From: Onthophagus taurus
Lineage: Eukaryota > Arthropoda > Insecta > Coleoptera > Scarabaeidae
Assembly: GCF_036711975.1 (NCBI RefSeq)
Contig: NC_091966.1
Coordinates: forward strand, 7,501-71,500
Direction: 5' to 3'
Length of the DNA: 64,000 bases
The notes below the pieces were generated by a model. The model saw nothing but the letters and a program-made list of their open reading frames with translations. It was not told the origin of the DNA and did not search any database. How positions within the stretch are numbered: the stretch's first letter is position 1; each line of letters begins with the position of its first letter. This document shows, piece by piece, positions 33,527-47,300 of the stretch. The translations under genes were made by a program, and so were the position numbers.

Positions 33527-34156
33527 TTATCGCGTCTTTTTCTTGCACATTTTCGCCAATTTTCTCCGTTTCAATATCATCTCGTAGAGAACTTCGAGTC
33601 CTTCGTGCAAACCGTCGCCGGTTATCGCACAGGCTGGTTGAACGTGCCACAAATGTCCACTTGTCGACGAACCAGCATTTCCACCCAACTCTAATAAACC
33701 GAGAAGTTTTTCCAATTCCCTCGGTTCCCTTGCACCAGGGAGGTCCTGTTTGTTAGCCAAAACTAAAATCGGAACTCCGGTATTTTCCGGTGATTTAACT
33801 GTCCTTAAAAGCTCCATTTTCGCTTCTTCCATCCTTTCAACGTCGACACTATCCAAAACGAACACTATCCCATCGGTACATCTTGTATACGATTTCCAAA
33901 GTGGTCTTAATTTCTCTTGACCGCCCACATCCCATACCAAAAAATTAATCCCCTTTGCTTTACCTAAAGTACCTTTGACCTTTTCGCAGTTAAAGCCAAT
34001 TGTAGGCACTGTGTTTAAATATTGGTCGAATTTTAAACGGTATAGGGCAGTGGTTTTTCCTGCCGAGTCTAAACCTAGCATTACCACATGTAACGTTCCC
34101 TGTCCGGATGGAAGGGCGTCTAAAAGAGAAGCATTTTTTCCCATATTAGCCCCCAT
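33527..34156 (-). CDS. ARL4: ADP-ribosylation factor-like GTPase 4
   Basis: One frame, 209 residues. ARL4 proteins are Arf-family small GTPases at the plasma membrane and nucleus that recruit cytohesin/Arf-GEFs. Motifs are all present: myristoylation Gly2 (MGANMG), P-loop [17 protein letters not shown] in switch [17 protein letters not shown] in switch [10 protein letters not shown] and the closing ACAITGDG. The basic tail ([14 protein letters not shown]) is the ARL4 nuclear/membrane targeting signal and separates it from other ARLs. The linker with [11 protein letters not shown] is longer than usual. A second ATG four codons in (MGKNASLL) also offers a Gly2. A strong acceptor (TTTAATTTTCAG) ends at 34340, so the coding exon probably starts at 34339 with a 183-nt leader. 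Confidence 0.95.
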   Translation of the reverse strand: MGANMGKNASLLDALPSGQGTLHVVMLGLDSAGKTTALYRLKFDQYLNTVPTIGFNCEKVKGTLGKAKGINFLVWDVGGQEKLRPLWKSYTRCTDGIVFVLDSVDVERMEEAKMELLRTVKSPENTGVPILVLANKQDLPGAREPRELEKLLGLLELGGNAGSSTSGHLWHVQPACAITGDGLHEGLEVLYEMILKRRKLAKMCKKKTR

Positions 34157-37100
34157 CTGGAGCTTAGTCTAAAATCTACGTATTCCAAATCCTCCGAGTT
34201 CTCTTCTTGCACAGTAAACCAACTTGGTGACCCGATATTGCGTGCATTGTTTCAAAATAGTCCTGGAGGTGACGACGTTGTTCTTATCCGTATTTCCATC
34301 TGGGAAGTTATTTTTTGATAATTATACAATCGATAACATCTGAAAATTAAAGAAAAATAAATTGTAAGTACGTTTTTAGAACTACGCACGCATACGTTTT
34401 GATTTAGCATGAAAAAAAAGTTTTTATTGCCAGGAAAAACTAAATAGGGTTAGAAGGTAGAGGTTGAAAAACGAATACGATTAAGCTACCGAGTTTTATT
34501 TTATGGGGTTTTGTCATGCGAACGAACAGTGTATGCGTTTCTAAATAGCATTTAACGGTAAACTCTAAGAGAATAGCTTATGGTATTGCTCTAAAATTTA
34601 ATAATCAATTAAACTTTTTTTGTTAAAAATTAATATAATAATTAGTAATATAAATTTTGAAATTTTAAGTGTTAAATTATTCAAAAATATATTGGTACGT
34701 TATAATTTTACAATTAATTACAATTATCATAACTTTATCATGTTTAGTTGGAATTACTTCTCTCGCAGAATATAACACCCAGGAGATTCATGTTGGTATT
34801 AATTGAAATTTGCTCATTAAAACAAGAATCCGCGGTTTTACCCGAAGGGGCTTCGAGTTACAGAGAATAAATTTGTGGAGAAGAGGCAGGCAGGACGATG
34901 GTGAAACTGGCAAACATCCAATACGGCTAAATCAAATTTTCGCGACGAGCGTTATATATAACTCCGTCGTAATTCCTTTTTGTATTTTTTACTTATTTTG
35001 CGAAAGGATCACAATAGAATTGTGTTTATTTTATTTTTAGTTTCAACGGAAACGTATAAATAAGTACAAATAGGTAAAATCAAACCGTTAACGTCCTTCT
35101 AGAAAGTCTAAATTGATTCAAAATTGCGTCCTCAACATCAAGTTTTCTTTAGCTGTTGGCTGTTTGAATTGAAGAGTCGTTAAAATTGAATTGAATTATC
35201 ACCGGAGATTGTGAGAAACCTCTCTAACAACGTCAAGAAAATGCGATTGCTATCTTAAATAGACTTCCACCGATCACGAATCACAATGACTAGAAACGAA
35301 AAGTAGGTACACTTCGTTTCGATTTTTCATTACGTCTCACATTTTCCCCTTTTTTTCTTTCAGGTGGCATTTCATTGTGTATTTTTTCATTGCGAACAAT
35401 TCAAACACATCAACATTAATTTGTCTGCGTTGTTACGACTGCGGGAGCAATTAGTCCGAGTCGTAAGTATAGCGATACGATTGTAACTGGTCGTGGTACC
35501 GTCAACCCGTTAATTAGAAAGCCTATACGACATTTTCATCGCGGGTTAATTAGGCGTCGTCGCCGACGGCCAGCAGGACTGGCAAAACGGGAGGAGATAA
35601 ACGGCCTCTCTGTGAGTCTCATTGCTGTTATTGACATTAAACGCGAGCCAATTTATTTACACATACCGCGAGAGAACTGGGCCACATTGCAAACTACTAA
35701 CTTCCTTATTTGTAATAGTACCTCCTAGCGCTTCACCTTCCTTTACAATCTATAACCACAACTAACATGAAGATGTCATACTTTATTGATTGCTATATGA
35801 TTATTTCCGTATTTATAATGCTAATTGTTCTGAAAAGAGAATTTAAAATATTCACTATATCTATAGTTTTATAAAAATTTCAAGGTTTTATTTCCTAAAC
35901 ACAACATATTATATCAATTAAATATATAGATAAGAGAAACTGTTATATGCTAAACGAATTTTACATCTTAAAACATTATATGTTGATGTCTCTTAAATTT
36001 ATCGGTTCTTGGTAACACTGAGATCGACCAAGTGTGCACTAAGATAAGCCATAATCGGTCTAATCATATCAAAACGTCGGAAATACATTGGATTCAGATT
36101 ACTTTCAATATATCGGAATTTATTTTATTTGGATGAAGATATTGAAAACAAAGAGTATGGAATAGAATTAACTATTATAGAAGGATATTAATTCACGTGC
36201 ATTCCTTTCCGTTAATGCCTTGAATATTATTCATAATTTTAATCAAATAAAAATATTAAAACTATTAAATAAAAAAGATTAAATCCTTAATAGAAAAGAA
36301 AAAACCATTTCGAAATAACGTTTTTCTCTATATGTTAATCCAGTAAAAAGCTGTAGCCATTGTACTTTTATGAATCTATGCACCATTCAACCGTTTTCAA
36401 TCGATATTTCCCGTTTTTCAACAAGCTACTTCACCTAGTACACCTAGTTTTTACTCTACAAAAAAGGATAAAAAAACGGATGAATCGTTTGCCAGTTGCT
36501 CTCCTCGTAATATTCATCCATTGTCGTCATCCATGGACGTGGAAACAACAACGACGACGACGACTACAACAGGAAAATTCTGCTGTCTAGCATATGCTTG
36601 ACGTCGCGTCGTCGTATCCAAAGAGAAAACGCGTATGAGGATGAATCCAGTGAACACCTGTTACGTAACAGCATGCAATATGCAAGAGATACCGGTTATT
36701 ACCGTGATGGAAAAAAATCTCCAACTCAGGTTCGGAGAAGACCGAACGGAAGAGGTTCTTCAACTTCACGCCGTGTTAGGGTCTCGATTTGAAAGTGAAA
36801 TTGGACCGTGCGGCCAGAAGGATTTTAACACTTTATACTGGTTTGAAGAATGACTTTGCGATGGTAATAAATATTCAATTTAAACGATTAGGAAAGGGCT
36901 ACGCCTATTAGAACATATTCATTTCCAAATAGCAACTATAAATCACGAATTCTTTTCAAAGATAACAAAATTGCTTGCATTCCTCATGAGGTGTTTCAAA
37001 GCGCGCCAACTTGTATTTTAAGATTTCTTGATTATAAATAACATACCCAGACGTATTTAACGTAGGTATAAATATTGTGAAATATCATAACTTCCTTCTT

Positions 37101-40100
37101 CGATATGAAAACCTTTAAACATTTATGTACTATTTCCTGCTTTCTACAACAACAAACAATTCCAGAATTATTAATAAACGATAACGATTAAGATTATAGG
37201 AATTAAAAAAAAATCTTATCTTAGAAATTCAATAACGTGAAAATATTGTTTGTAATCTCTGGATAATACGAACACTTGATCTCTTTTAGACAAACAGATA
37301 CGGAAACCAATCAAGTGACATGTGACGACGTTGTTCATCTGTCGTTCCGCAGCTGTTGCGATAGACCGTAAAGAAGCAATAATGGAAGAGAGATTGGACC
37401 CGTTAAGAAAAAAAAAAAAGAATGAAAACATAACTTAGAGACGTAGATGTGGCCGCTGCGATCAATCGAGGACTAATCAAACACCTTGCGAGCTTTCATC
37501 CAAACCAAAGAATTACACACTTCTTGTTTGCGCTTTCTTTATAACCCTAAGCTAATTTCTCGAAACGCTTCTGACGCATAACTTAATTTCTTCTAATCTT
37601 CAGCAAGTTCTCTCTTGACGAGTTCTCTCTTTAACGAGTATTTCCATTGTATGTGCAAAATAGGTATGACTAATAGCGGGGCTTTTAGTGGCTTTACGGA
37701 CGTTCTTGGAATGACATTAGGTTGAATACCCGAAACTAAAACGTTTATTACACCTAAGTTTCTCGTGCGGGCGACAACACAACTTTAAGAGATGCTTCTT
37801 AAGACCAAGCAAGGTAAAGAAAGTTAAGTAATAATAGAAAACCTTGAAGTTGTATAAAGTAAAGAAAAAAGAGTGAGTCTTAAATGAAGTTATTAAGTTT
37901 TATTACTTTAAATTGCACTACCACGAAGTAGAAGGTATATTGAGGATATTTTGTGAATTTATGTTTGTACTTATAATAGGAACAACACCATATTCAATTA
38001 TCATTAAAAAAAAAACAAATTTATAAGAACAATGTTATTATTAATTAGTATAAAACGTGTCTTTATATTTAATAAAACATATTTCTTTGAATTGATAGGA
38101 TATAGTAATAAAATACAGTTCTACTTAATCGTTTCAAGTTGTTGAATGAAATATTTTTCATCAGAGCACGTGGCAAGTTCAAGAATGCCTAGTTTTCTTG
38201 ACAAAAAAGTTATTGCATAAGACCGAGTCGTTCTGCTCAAGAGATTTTCTGCGATTAACGCGGATAGAGACGTAGATTAAGCATCGGATTGATGAAATTG
38301 CACCTTTCGTGCAACGCGGTTACAAAACGAGGTTTTCTGTGCGATTACCGTTGAGCGAAATCTTACTTTCACGAACTGTAATAAGAGTAATAAGCCATCG
38401 TTACATATTCCGGCGTTAATTGGGAATATCGGTCGGTTTTTAGAACGAGTTTTTTTTTCGCCATTGTACTACATTTCAAATTCATTGTCATTGAGCAAGT
38501 AAACACGTAAAGCAATGTAGTAATATCCCATTGTTTAAAATAAAACAATAAACAATTATTTTTTTATATTCGATTATTATTTATTTTCTTTTGTATTTAT
38601 CCCCCGTTTTAATTTATTTTCAGTTTTATTATCAATTAATCGTTTACACTTGAAAATTTTTTCAACTTTCCTCTTTCTAAACCGAAAGGGCACGTTAAAG
38701 GTTAGCTGTGATAACGTTTCAAAATTTTTAGTGAAACAACATTCTGTGGTATCATGTCCCGGATGGATTTTAGACGATTGAAGCAATATAACGGAACTTT
38801 CAAAGAGATTCATGAATATTTACGTCGAAGATTTGAATGTTGCATCGACGGCACATGTCTCTATTTAATTAAAGCGAAATTATTAAGAGTAGTAAGTACT
38901 TACATAACGTTTCGGCGACCACAGAATATTTAGAAAAAAGAAATTTTATAAAATTAAAGGGAATCACAAGATATTACTATGGCCGTACGTATAATTTTAA
39001 AGTTGATACTAAACTGTCGACAAACACGTTTTCTTCAAAATATCGGAGTTATTACGAACCAACTGATTAGATAAGGTGGGAATTTTTCGGTATTTCACTT
39101 CATATAAATATATTTTAATATGAATCATCGTTTAATCGAGAAACTAGCTAAGATATAAGGAAATGTTGTTTTGGCCTAGATTTTACATAAACCAGGCCAT
39201 AAAAATAAGTTAATTATACGCGTATTTATTTCCTTCAAGTTTTAAATTTATAACCTCGCTTTAGGGTTCTCCAGAAACATGTGCCGAAACCCTAATTCAG
39301 GCCACATTTGGACTAATGCGAAAGCTGTGTTTGAACGACATTTCAAATGACCCACATCCATGAAATAATAAGCCTTCGTAACGAAGAATTAACGAATTAA
39401 TGTAAGAAAAATTGAGATTATTTTGCGTTGATTTTTTTTTAACTTGGAAAACTTGAAAAGAAAATGATTAAAGTTGAAACCAAAACAAATCTTCTGATAA
39501 ATACCAACTTATATAGAATATTAAAATATTTGAAAATAAAAACAATTATAATTTTTATCAGCAAATGACCCAATACAAAAATTATCCAGTTTCAACGTCC
39601 GGGGATGTTCACAATCACTTCAGTTATATTTACAAGGACTAGTTGGACGTTGTTAAGTAATTAGCACTGTTGTGACAAATGTGCTTGTTATCTTATATCA
39701 AGATTACTGAACCAAAAATGGTTCTAAAAGTGTTTATAATACATATTTATTGTGTTACTTTGTGAGGTTATCACAAATTACAATCAAAAACGGCACGACA
39801 ATATACATAAACGACATTCCCACATCCTGCAGGTAATACACAGACGAAACACGAGAGTTGCTTTACGTAACTGCGAAGGGAAACTGTTTGTACGTACGGA
39901 TCTCTTCCTAGTTTTGTTTGAAAATCGCACGAGATTTATGCAAAATCTTAGTACGCCTACTTGAAATTACGCAACGAGTAAGTAAAAAATGGAGACCTCG
40001 CGTCGTTTATTATCAAACGAAAACGTCTCGAAAACGAGAAGGAAAGTTGTATACATTCTCCGAAAGCAAATTACCCATTGTTACATTGTCGCAATCTTCT

Positions 40101-41885
40101 GTGACGTTTAGTTCGGTAGGTATTAAACACGGTATAGGGAACACGTAAGCTATTTTACTTTATTGTGTTTACCGGGGTGGGTTCAAACAGGAATTGAACC
40201 GAGAAGCTGGGTGCAGTTTGGACAACGGCAGCCTAAACGTCTGTTTAACACGCACGACATAGTTCCCTAAAGGAATTGCTCAAATACCGCGAGCTATTAT
40301 GGAAAGTTGCCCTTGTGCCATCCAGAGAGCGATCCTATTTAGTTAATTTGATCTGTTTGACATAGTTGCTCGGTGTAACGTAAAACTAACAAGCTCAGGC
40401 ATGTGAAGATATCTCTGTCAACGTTATTTTTTATTAAAATATATACATATGTACATACACGTCTGCGTCCTATATATGACTTAGATTATTTAAAAACTGT
40501 ATAAATAAATAAATCGTGCTTATTTTTAGCACGATTTTGGGGTGAACCCACATCAACGGCCTCTGACGTTTTGTGTACGGTTCTATTTAGAAAGAGCCAT
40601 TATGACGCTATTTTCGGGTTGACAAACGGTAACAAAGGCGTCCGAATACGATTAATTTGACATTTCGACTGAAACCGGCGCCTGAAAGAACACGGGTTTC
40701 AGAGCTAACGGTCAGACGCGGTTCGTTTACATTTCGAGCGCATAAAAATGCAAGAACCGTGCCTGCAGTATTTTGTTCCGCTTTGTGTCCGACGTTGTAT
40801 CAAACCAGACCCTGGTACTGTTATAATTTTTCATCGCTATCCTAGAAACTTTAACGTATATTACATATAGGACTTTTAACGTATATTTAAATAAATGGAA
40901 AAGAATAAGAGAATTAAAACTTATGAAAATATTTGTGTGGAATGAGGTTAGTAGATGATGTTTATGAAGATAACGGCGTGCACTAAAAAAGGAAGATAAT
41001 AATATAGGACACCTGCGAGAACGTGGGGTAATCGACGATAAATCCAAGAGAGGAAAGTCAAGTGAACAAGTGAAAAAGGCCTTCTATAACTTTCACCGTA
41101 TGCAATTCCGAACCACTCAACGGTTTAAATCCGCATGCAACCTTATTAAAACCTTCCGTCCAACTTTAATCCAATTTTCCTTTAAGAACATCGTCGAAGA
41201 CAAAACCGGCTTTTGCCGAGTTAGCGTATGTAACCTGTTCACTGAATATAGTCGAGAAAAGCAAAGTGTTATATATACAGCAGAGATGTACTTAAGAAAA
41301 ATATTATAAGATATCATAATAGAATACTAAATTTTAAAATAATAATAAAAATAGTTAAATTACAATCCTTTGATATAAATGGAAGATAATATTAATAATA
41401 AATAAAAGAGGACTAGAGATTTTCTTTTGTGAAAATAAATAGAATAAATCCGGTTCTGTGTATGGTTGTCGGCGTCATGAAAGATCGCGATTACAGATAC
41501 ACGACCACGGCCAACTATGCGCGCTTCGAACGGTATACAGTTTAGATAATGGTTGAGAGTAAATTACCAACGGTCTTTCGCAATTACAATAAGCGGAGAA
41601 GAGACCTTTTACTTCTCCCTATACACGAGTAAATGAATACCAGCTTCTTTTTCACTGTTTTATTAAAGAGATACCACCCTAGTGCTTTATTTCATTACTT
41701 TTCCTCAGTTTAACACGTTCCTTCAAAAATAAACTATATATTTTATAATGAAGACAATTTTTTTTTAAGTTCTGGAATAAGATTGGCGCAACTTTCACTT
41801 TCACCTTAGTTACCAGACTAAAAATTTTAGGCTTTTGCCTTAAAATATTACTCCTAAGTATATCTAGGTTGGTAAAACTAAAGTA

Positions 41886-42339
41886 CGAGTCACACTAGCA
41901 CCAGCAAGCAGCGACGGACAACCCGGTCACACTGCCTGCTACTACTCGCCATTTCGTTTAGTCGCTTTCAGCAACCATGTCGTCTGTGGGTCCACGTAAA
42001 CAATTAATTAAGCAGTTGTTAAGGATGGGTTAACAGAACAGACATCAAACATAAACAAAGGACTACGTGGAACGTGCTGATTTACTCGCTGCTGATGCGC
42101 TGCTCGAATGGTCAGACTGCGCTGCTCACTGATGGTAGCAGGTGCGAGTGATTCACGTGACTTGCTAGTTGCCGCTGCCTGGCCACCAAAATAGGACATG
42201 TCCAATTTCACCAGCCACTGACAAATACTCGCTGGCTGGCGACGCCAGCGGAGAATTTAATGCTCACACCAAGCTGACTGATGGCTGACAGTAGCAGCTT
42301 CCACAACTCGCGGCCGGCAAGCAGCCTAGTGTGACCCGC
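41886..42339. mobile_element. MITE with GTCACACTAG termini
   Basis: About 450 bp, GC-richer than its neighbours. The left end CGAGTCACACTAGCACCAGC and the right end (reverse complement CGGGTCACACTAGGCTGC) are inverted repeats. Variants of CGGTCACACTGCC and GCTGGCGACGC recur inside, giving internal palindromes. It resembles non-autonomous hAT-type elements, but no 8-bp duplication is visible. The open frame at 42008-42211 belongs to this element and is not a gene. Confidence 0.65.
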
Positions 42340-42343
42340 GCTT

Positions 42344-42492
42344 ATGCCGGTATTACACCATCATAGTTCTATATCACAGATAGTACACAATATTATAATA
42401 TTTAGTACATTACACAGTAATATTTTTCATCGAAGATATAATATAATGATAGATCTATGACATAGAACTATGATAGTGTATTACCGGCGTTA
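42344..42492. mobile_element. Hairpin MITE
   Basis: About 150 bp in which both arms of roughly 38 nt pair with few mismatches: GCCGGTATTACACCATCATA on the left and the inverted form of CGCCGGTAATACACTATCAT on the right, both continuing into AGTTCTAT. The centre is AT-rich. It sits directly beside the MITE at 41886-42339. Confidence 0.75.
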
Positions 42493-44003
42493 AGGTTAGT
42501 CGATCGTATTGTGACAGCAATCGCATATATCGAAGAGGAAGCGTGAAATGGGAGAACGAGATAAAGAATTAATTTTTTTGTTTATTGATATTACATTCCA
42601 TTCATTTGAAATTTAAACAAGCAAGACTAAATCCTTAAAAATATCTGAGTAAAGCCCGATAATTCAGTCAAAGTCTAAATGCTATAGCCAAAATACGATT
42701 AAATTAATTTTGCTTGTAGAACTTACTAAATTGTTACCTTGAATTACTATTTTATAAAATTACACAATCAATCGCTTCGATAAATTGTTTTTATTATATA
42801 CATTAAACACCTTACAACACGATGTAAACCATCTGTTGAATATGATGAACGAAAAGATATCCAACACTTACGCAATTAAGTTCACAAATCACGCGCTTTC
42901 AACGCTCGCAGCTCGTTCATACGCAGATGGTTGTCTGTATCTCTTTACGTGACCATGAAAGAAACGACTGACCCGTTGCCCGTTTCTTTTCAAACAGGTT
43001 ATCTCCGCGAGAGTGTTGGTGGTCTAAAGAGTTGTGGAACGAATTCGTACTCTTTGGTCTTAGGAAATAGAAAAATTTAAATTTCAAACGGTCTCCACCA
43101 TCTTGTTAAATTATTATAGAGAAGTAGTAGTACGCGAAAAAGATCGTTGAATGTTTTATATAGTCTCCTGGTTTGTTTTTCCTAAGAGCAAAGAAGAAGA
43201 AGAAGAAGTTGCAAGGTATAACACAATCAGTTTATAGGTCACGTTTGCTTTTAAAACGGAGCAGCCAGAAGCAGTCCGGCTCCATATACACACCTTCGCC
43301 GACGTTGTCTCACCATAAACGGATTATACTTCCCCGAAAACGGCCGGCAAAAATGGTGAGGATCTAAAAGAAATGGCGTTCAAGCTTTTTTCTACAATTG
43401 ACAAGCTTTAATCAATATCGATGCTGAGAAACTGTTGCGTCGTATACAAGGTTTTTAGTGTCATCAATAATCGGAAAAAATTCTATAAAATTGAAATGTA
43501 ATTTCGGTCGTAAATTCGAATCAGAACTGTCGAATCTTGTTACCTGTAATCATAACGAGCAAGATACAGTTATCGCGATCTTGGACGTGCGATTATAGTA
43601 ATTTTCATCAAGTGCGAAGCAATAAGGAAATTTTGCTGCTTACTTTTCAGTGGTAACAATAAATCCTTTTGAGGTAGGTACCGTTCAAGTTGGAATCATT
43701 AAAAATATAAAAAATACTTTCTTTTTCATGTGTACTAAACCTGACCTTTTAAATTCACTGTCAAACAAGTTTTACTAACGTTTACCGGAAGAAAAGCGTG
43801 ACGTGACACTTTCGTCATAATGTCAACTTGTATTTCTTGTTTTACCACATACCGACAAAAATTTATTTTATTCATTTTTCATGTTTTTGCCCAAATCTAC
43901 GTGGATATCCTTTTCATCCGAAACTAAAAATAACTTCAAGGATCAGTCACGTTCTTTCAAATATAGCCAGTTAAATTTTAATGTTTAAAGAGATAAGATA
44001 ATC

Positions 44004-44371
44004 TTAACCCATTTGCATCATGAAGAAAAAATAACAGAGTGGCCCATATCATTAATCTTTTTTATTTTTATTACATACAGGTGAATGAATGATAAATCTA
44101 CTATACTCGGGAACGATCAGAGAAAAAAACAGATATCATTCAGGTTACTGTATATTTTTATTGAACTATAGCTAGATCTAACACTAAACCTAGAACTAGA
44201 AACATTTGGGTTTAGCCGTCTTAAGAGACGCACGGCTGTTAGTTCTAGTGATAGTGCTAATTTTAGTTCAGTATAATACTTTAAGTTCCCTATTGAAAGC
44301 GCTTTGGTGATAATGGTCAAGAATTGGTGAAAAATCGTCGCATATCGGAGTTCATGGTGCAAATGAATTAA
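44004..44371 (+). mobile_element. piggyBac-like MITE, copy 1 (degenerate)
   Basis: 368 bp bounded by TTAA on both sides. The left end is TTAACCCATTTGCATCAT; the right end is a worn inverted match (CATGGTGCAAATGAATTAA). The interior shares TATATTTTTATTGAACTA and the CTAGAACTAGAA/CTAGTTCTAG inverted words with the element at 57116-57998. TTAA target sites and CCC ends are typical of piggyBac elements. Confidence 0.7.
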
Positions 44372-47300
44372 AATATCGTCTGTCATAAGTTAAAAAGAAA
44401 ACTACTCTTCTCGAGATGTAGATTCGTGGTATTTTACTTGACTCGGTGGTTTTAGAAGAGAGATTAATGTAAAAGAAAGAAAAGGGTATAGATATCTATC
44501 TTCTACTTTCTTGAACGGAGATGTTCATAAACGTGGATCTTCTCCGAAAGCACGCGAGAAGAGAGGCACAAGCCTCAAAGGCTTTCTACAGATTGAAAAA
44601 TGAATTGATAATAAAGCCGTTGCTCGGCAGACCTTTTAAATGGCCGACTTATGTCTTGACCGATTACCGAACAGGAGCGCCAGAGCAAACGTGTAACTGT
44701 TCGTGTGGACGATCGGGAGAAAAATCAAACCTGTTCGAAGTAACACGCGGACTGTTAACTGGTGTACATATGGTTTCGAAGAGGCTGCTGCTCGCTACCT
44801 TCTATGTATCTTGGGAAAACCAACGACGAAGGATTTATAAATAAATTTATCGGTCAATAGCTTTTAAAGTTTTAGTCTTTACAAATATAGGGTACATTTT
44901 TTGTTGTAGCAGTTATTTTTGTGATACAAATTAGTTATTATCATAGATAATAATCGTTATAGTTTAATTATCTATGAATTTTAAATAATTATAGAACGGT
45001 TTTATAGAAAGGTGAATGAATGGGATTTCAAAAACAATGCGGCTATAAATTCCTGTCTAAATTCCTTCCGAGTGAACATAAATAAACGGGAATCAGTTTA
45101 TGTTTGGAGAATCGTATAAATGTTTTCTCTGTTATTCGATCAGTTGATTGAAATGTTGTTTTTTCAGTGAAATGTAGGTTATTCGAATGCTCAATAAAAT
45201 GTATGTATTTTGAAATCAATTCGCAAAACAGCTTAAAGTACAGATAAGGAAACTCAAAGTTGCTGCAAAGTGCTCAACGTCGTGATGGTCAACATATCAT
45301 TTCTTTAGAAACTGCACTTTTTCTTTTCAAACATTGAAAAACCTTATCCCATAACTTGATATAGACAAAACACGATCCCCGTGTTTGTAGTATTTTCCTC
45401 TCAAAATTAACATGAGCAATTAGAACACATAAAGACACAAAATTTAGTAACACTAGTGCTTCTTTTTTATTAACGGCACTTTACAAGTTTTGTTTGTAAT
45501 AAAAGATTATTTTAATTATATTTTAATATAATTTTGTTTTATTTAATATTTTAATCTTTAGTTTCGCTTTAATATGATACTGTACCAATATTTAAAAAAC
45601 TATAATGTACTACATGAAAAAGTTTATTATTCATCAGGAAACCGAAGAAGCGCCATAAAAGTTCCCATTTATATTAAAATTATGAACATTTATTCTGCTT
45701 TAAAATCTTTCGATAGCTCTACTTCCGAGTACGTCTATTTTCTTCCTACCGTTTTTAGATAAAGTTTTAACCTATGACTTACGATAACTTGATCATACAC
45801 AAAACAATAACAGAGTTTGTTGCAAAACGTCGCGGCGTAATACACCGATATCTATTCGTGTTTATTAAAAAAATATTAGTCAACCGTTTGTATTTTGCGC
45901 GTGCGAAAGGTCATAAACGTCCTACATTCTGTGAGAAAACAGTCAGAAGTTGCTTCGTTATATCGTTGCGACATCATCGGCGGCCGTTTTGGTTCTTTCC
46001 TGCAGCAAGGAGAATTATTATGAAGAGTTCACATTTATTTTAAAACCACATAAACAAGTGGTCGCTTTAACGACAGAAATTTATGTACGGTTATATAAAA
46101 ATTAAAAGTAATAAGGGAAAAATGTTTATTTTTCACAACATGATAAATAGAATGACCTAAATAATCGTTAAACCCGCATGCATATTTTGTCTGTTTGAAC
46201 TTGTCAAAACATTTCAATCGTTATTTCCCGATTGCCGTGGGCCTTCTGCATTTTCACGTTTAGAAAGTTTATATACGTCGAAACACAGTTTGTGGTTTTG
46301 CTTCTTCGCCGTCAGATAAAAGATGACTTTTGCAGCACAAACTGGGTGGTATCTGGGTTTTCTTACACTATCCAACAATCTGTCATAATAAAGTTTCTCT
46401 CTGTTGAGATAAGTAGGAAGTAGCAAGTGAGCATTCGGTACAGAAGAGAAGACCTCTGAGTAAGAGTGAGAAGTGGGTCGGTATTTTTTTCTTAAACAAT
46501 TAATAAGGTTGCGGTGGAGGCAGAGAGTTCATTTTGGAGGCGAGGTAGAGAAGCAAACAGGTTGTATTTTTTTTTCTTCGCCGAGTGAACGTGCGAACGA
46601 AAGTTGTTTGGAACTAATTCCTATTTACTAATATGGAATTGTTATTTGATCACTTTCCAACTGATACCAACTAAAGCATTTCTCCTTAAAATTTTCTACA
46701 ATATATAAAGTTTAAATGATCCAAACCGATAATAGCCACTAACTTGGCTAATGTAAACTTAAATGCCCAATTAAAAAAGTAACTTGAACATTGAAGCCGT
46801 TTGTATCTATTTAAAAGACAAAAATTAAATAGAAATTCTTTAAAAATTACCCCTTAAACCTATAGTTTTAAACTAGATGATAGTTGACACGACAAAATTT
46901 ACAAGTAAAATGAGCTGTTACAACGGCAACATTAATATAACTGCGTTATACATACAGTTGGTAAGTTATGTAATGAATTGCTTTTTCCGTGTACGTTTAA
47001 TTACATGCCGGTCGACGGGACTTAACTGTATCGTAAGCAACCATCTAAATGTGAATTGTGCACTTTGTATGAATGAGCTGGTACAAAGGCCTTGAGATAC
47101 GCGCGAATGTCGTTTATACTACAAATTTAGAAAACCTCTAAGTTTTAGGATTAATGGCTTATTGTTTACGTTGTTTTTATTGTTTATGTGGGTTGTCCTA
47201 GTATACGGTGTATAAATTGTAAATACATGTTAGTGGGAGATAAGAACAAAAAAGATAGTTAATTTTTAGATAAGAAAGTCTGTATGTCGCTGCAATTAAG

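Noticed and set aside
36360-36853. Overlapping small frames with CGA/ACG runs
   Set aside because: A short ACG-rich microsatellite-like stretch; frames overlap on both strands with no family resemblance.
40170-40260. tRNA gene on the minus strand
   Set aside because: GGAATTGAACC looks like an inverted B box, but no T-stem, acceptor stem or A box folds around it; at best it is a tRNA-like fragment.
42008-42211. Minus-strand frame of 67 codons
   Set aside because: It lies fully within a MITE.
44521-44844. Plus-strand frame of 107 codons
   Set aside because: No recognisable motif or splice partner; length is not exceptional in a 17-kb noncoding stretch.
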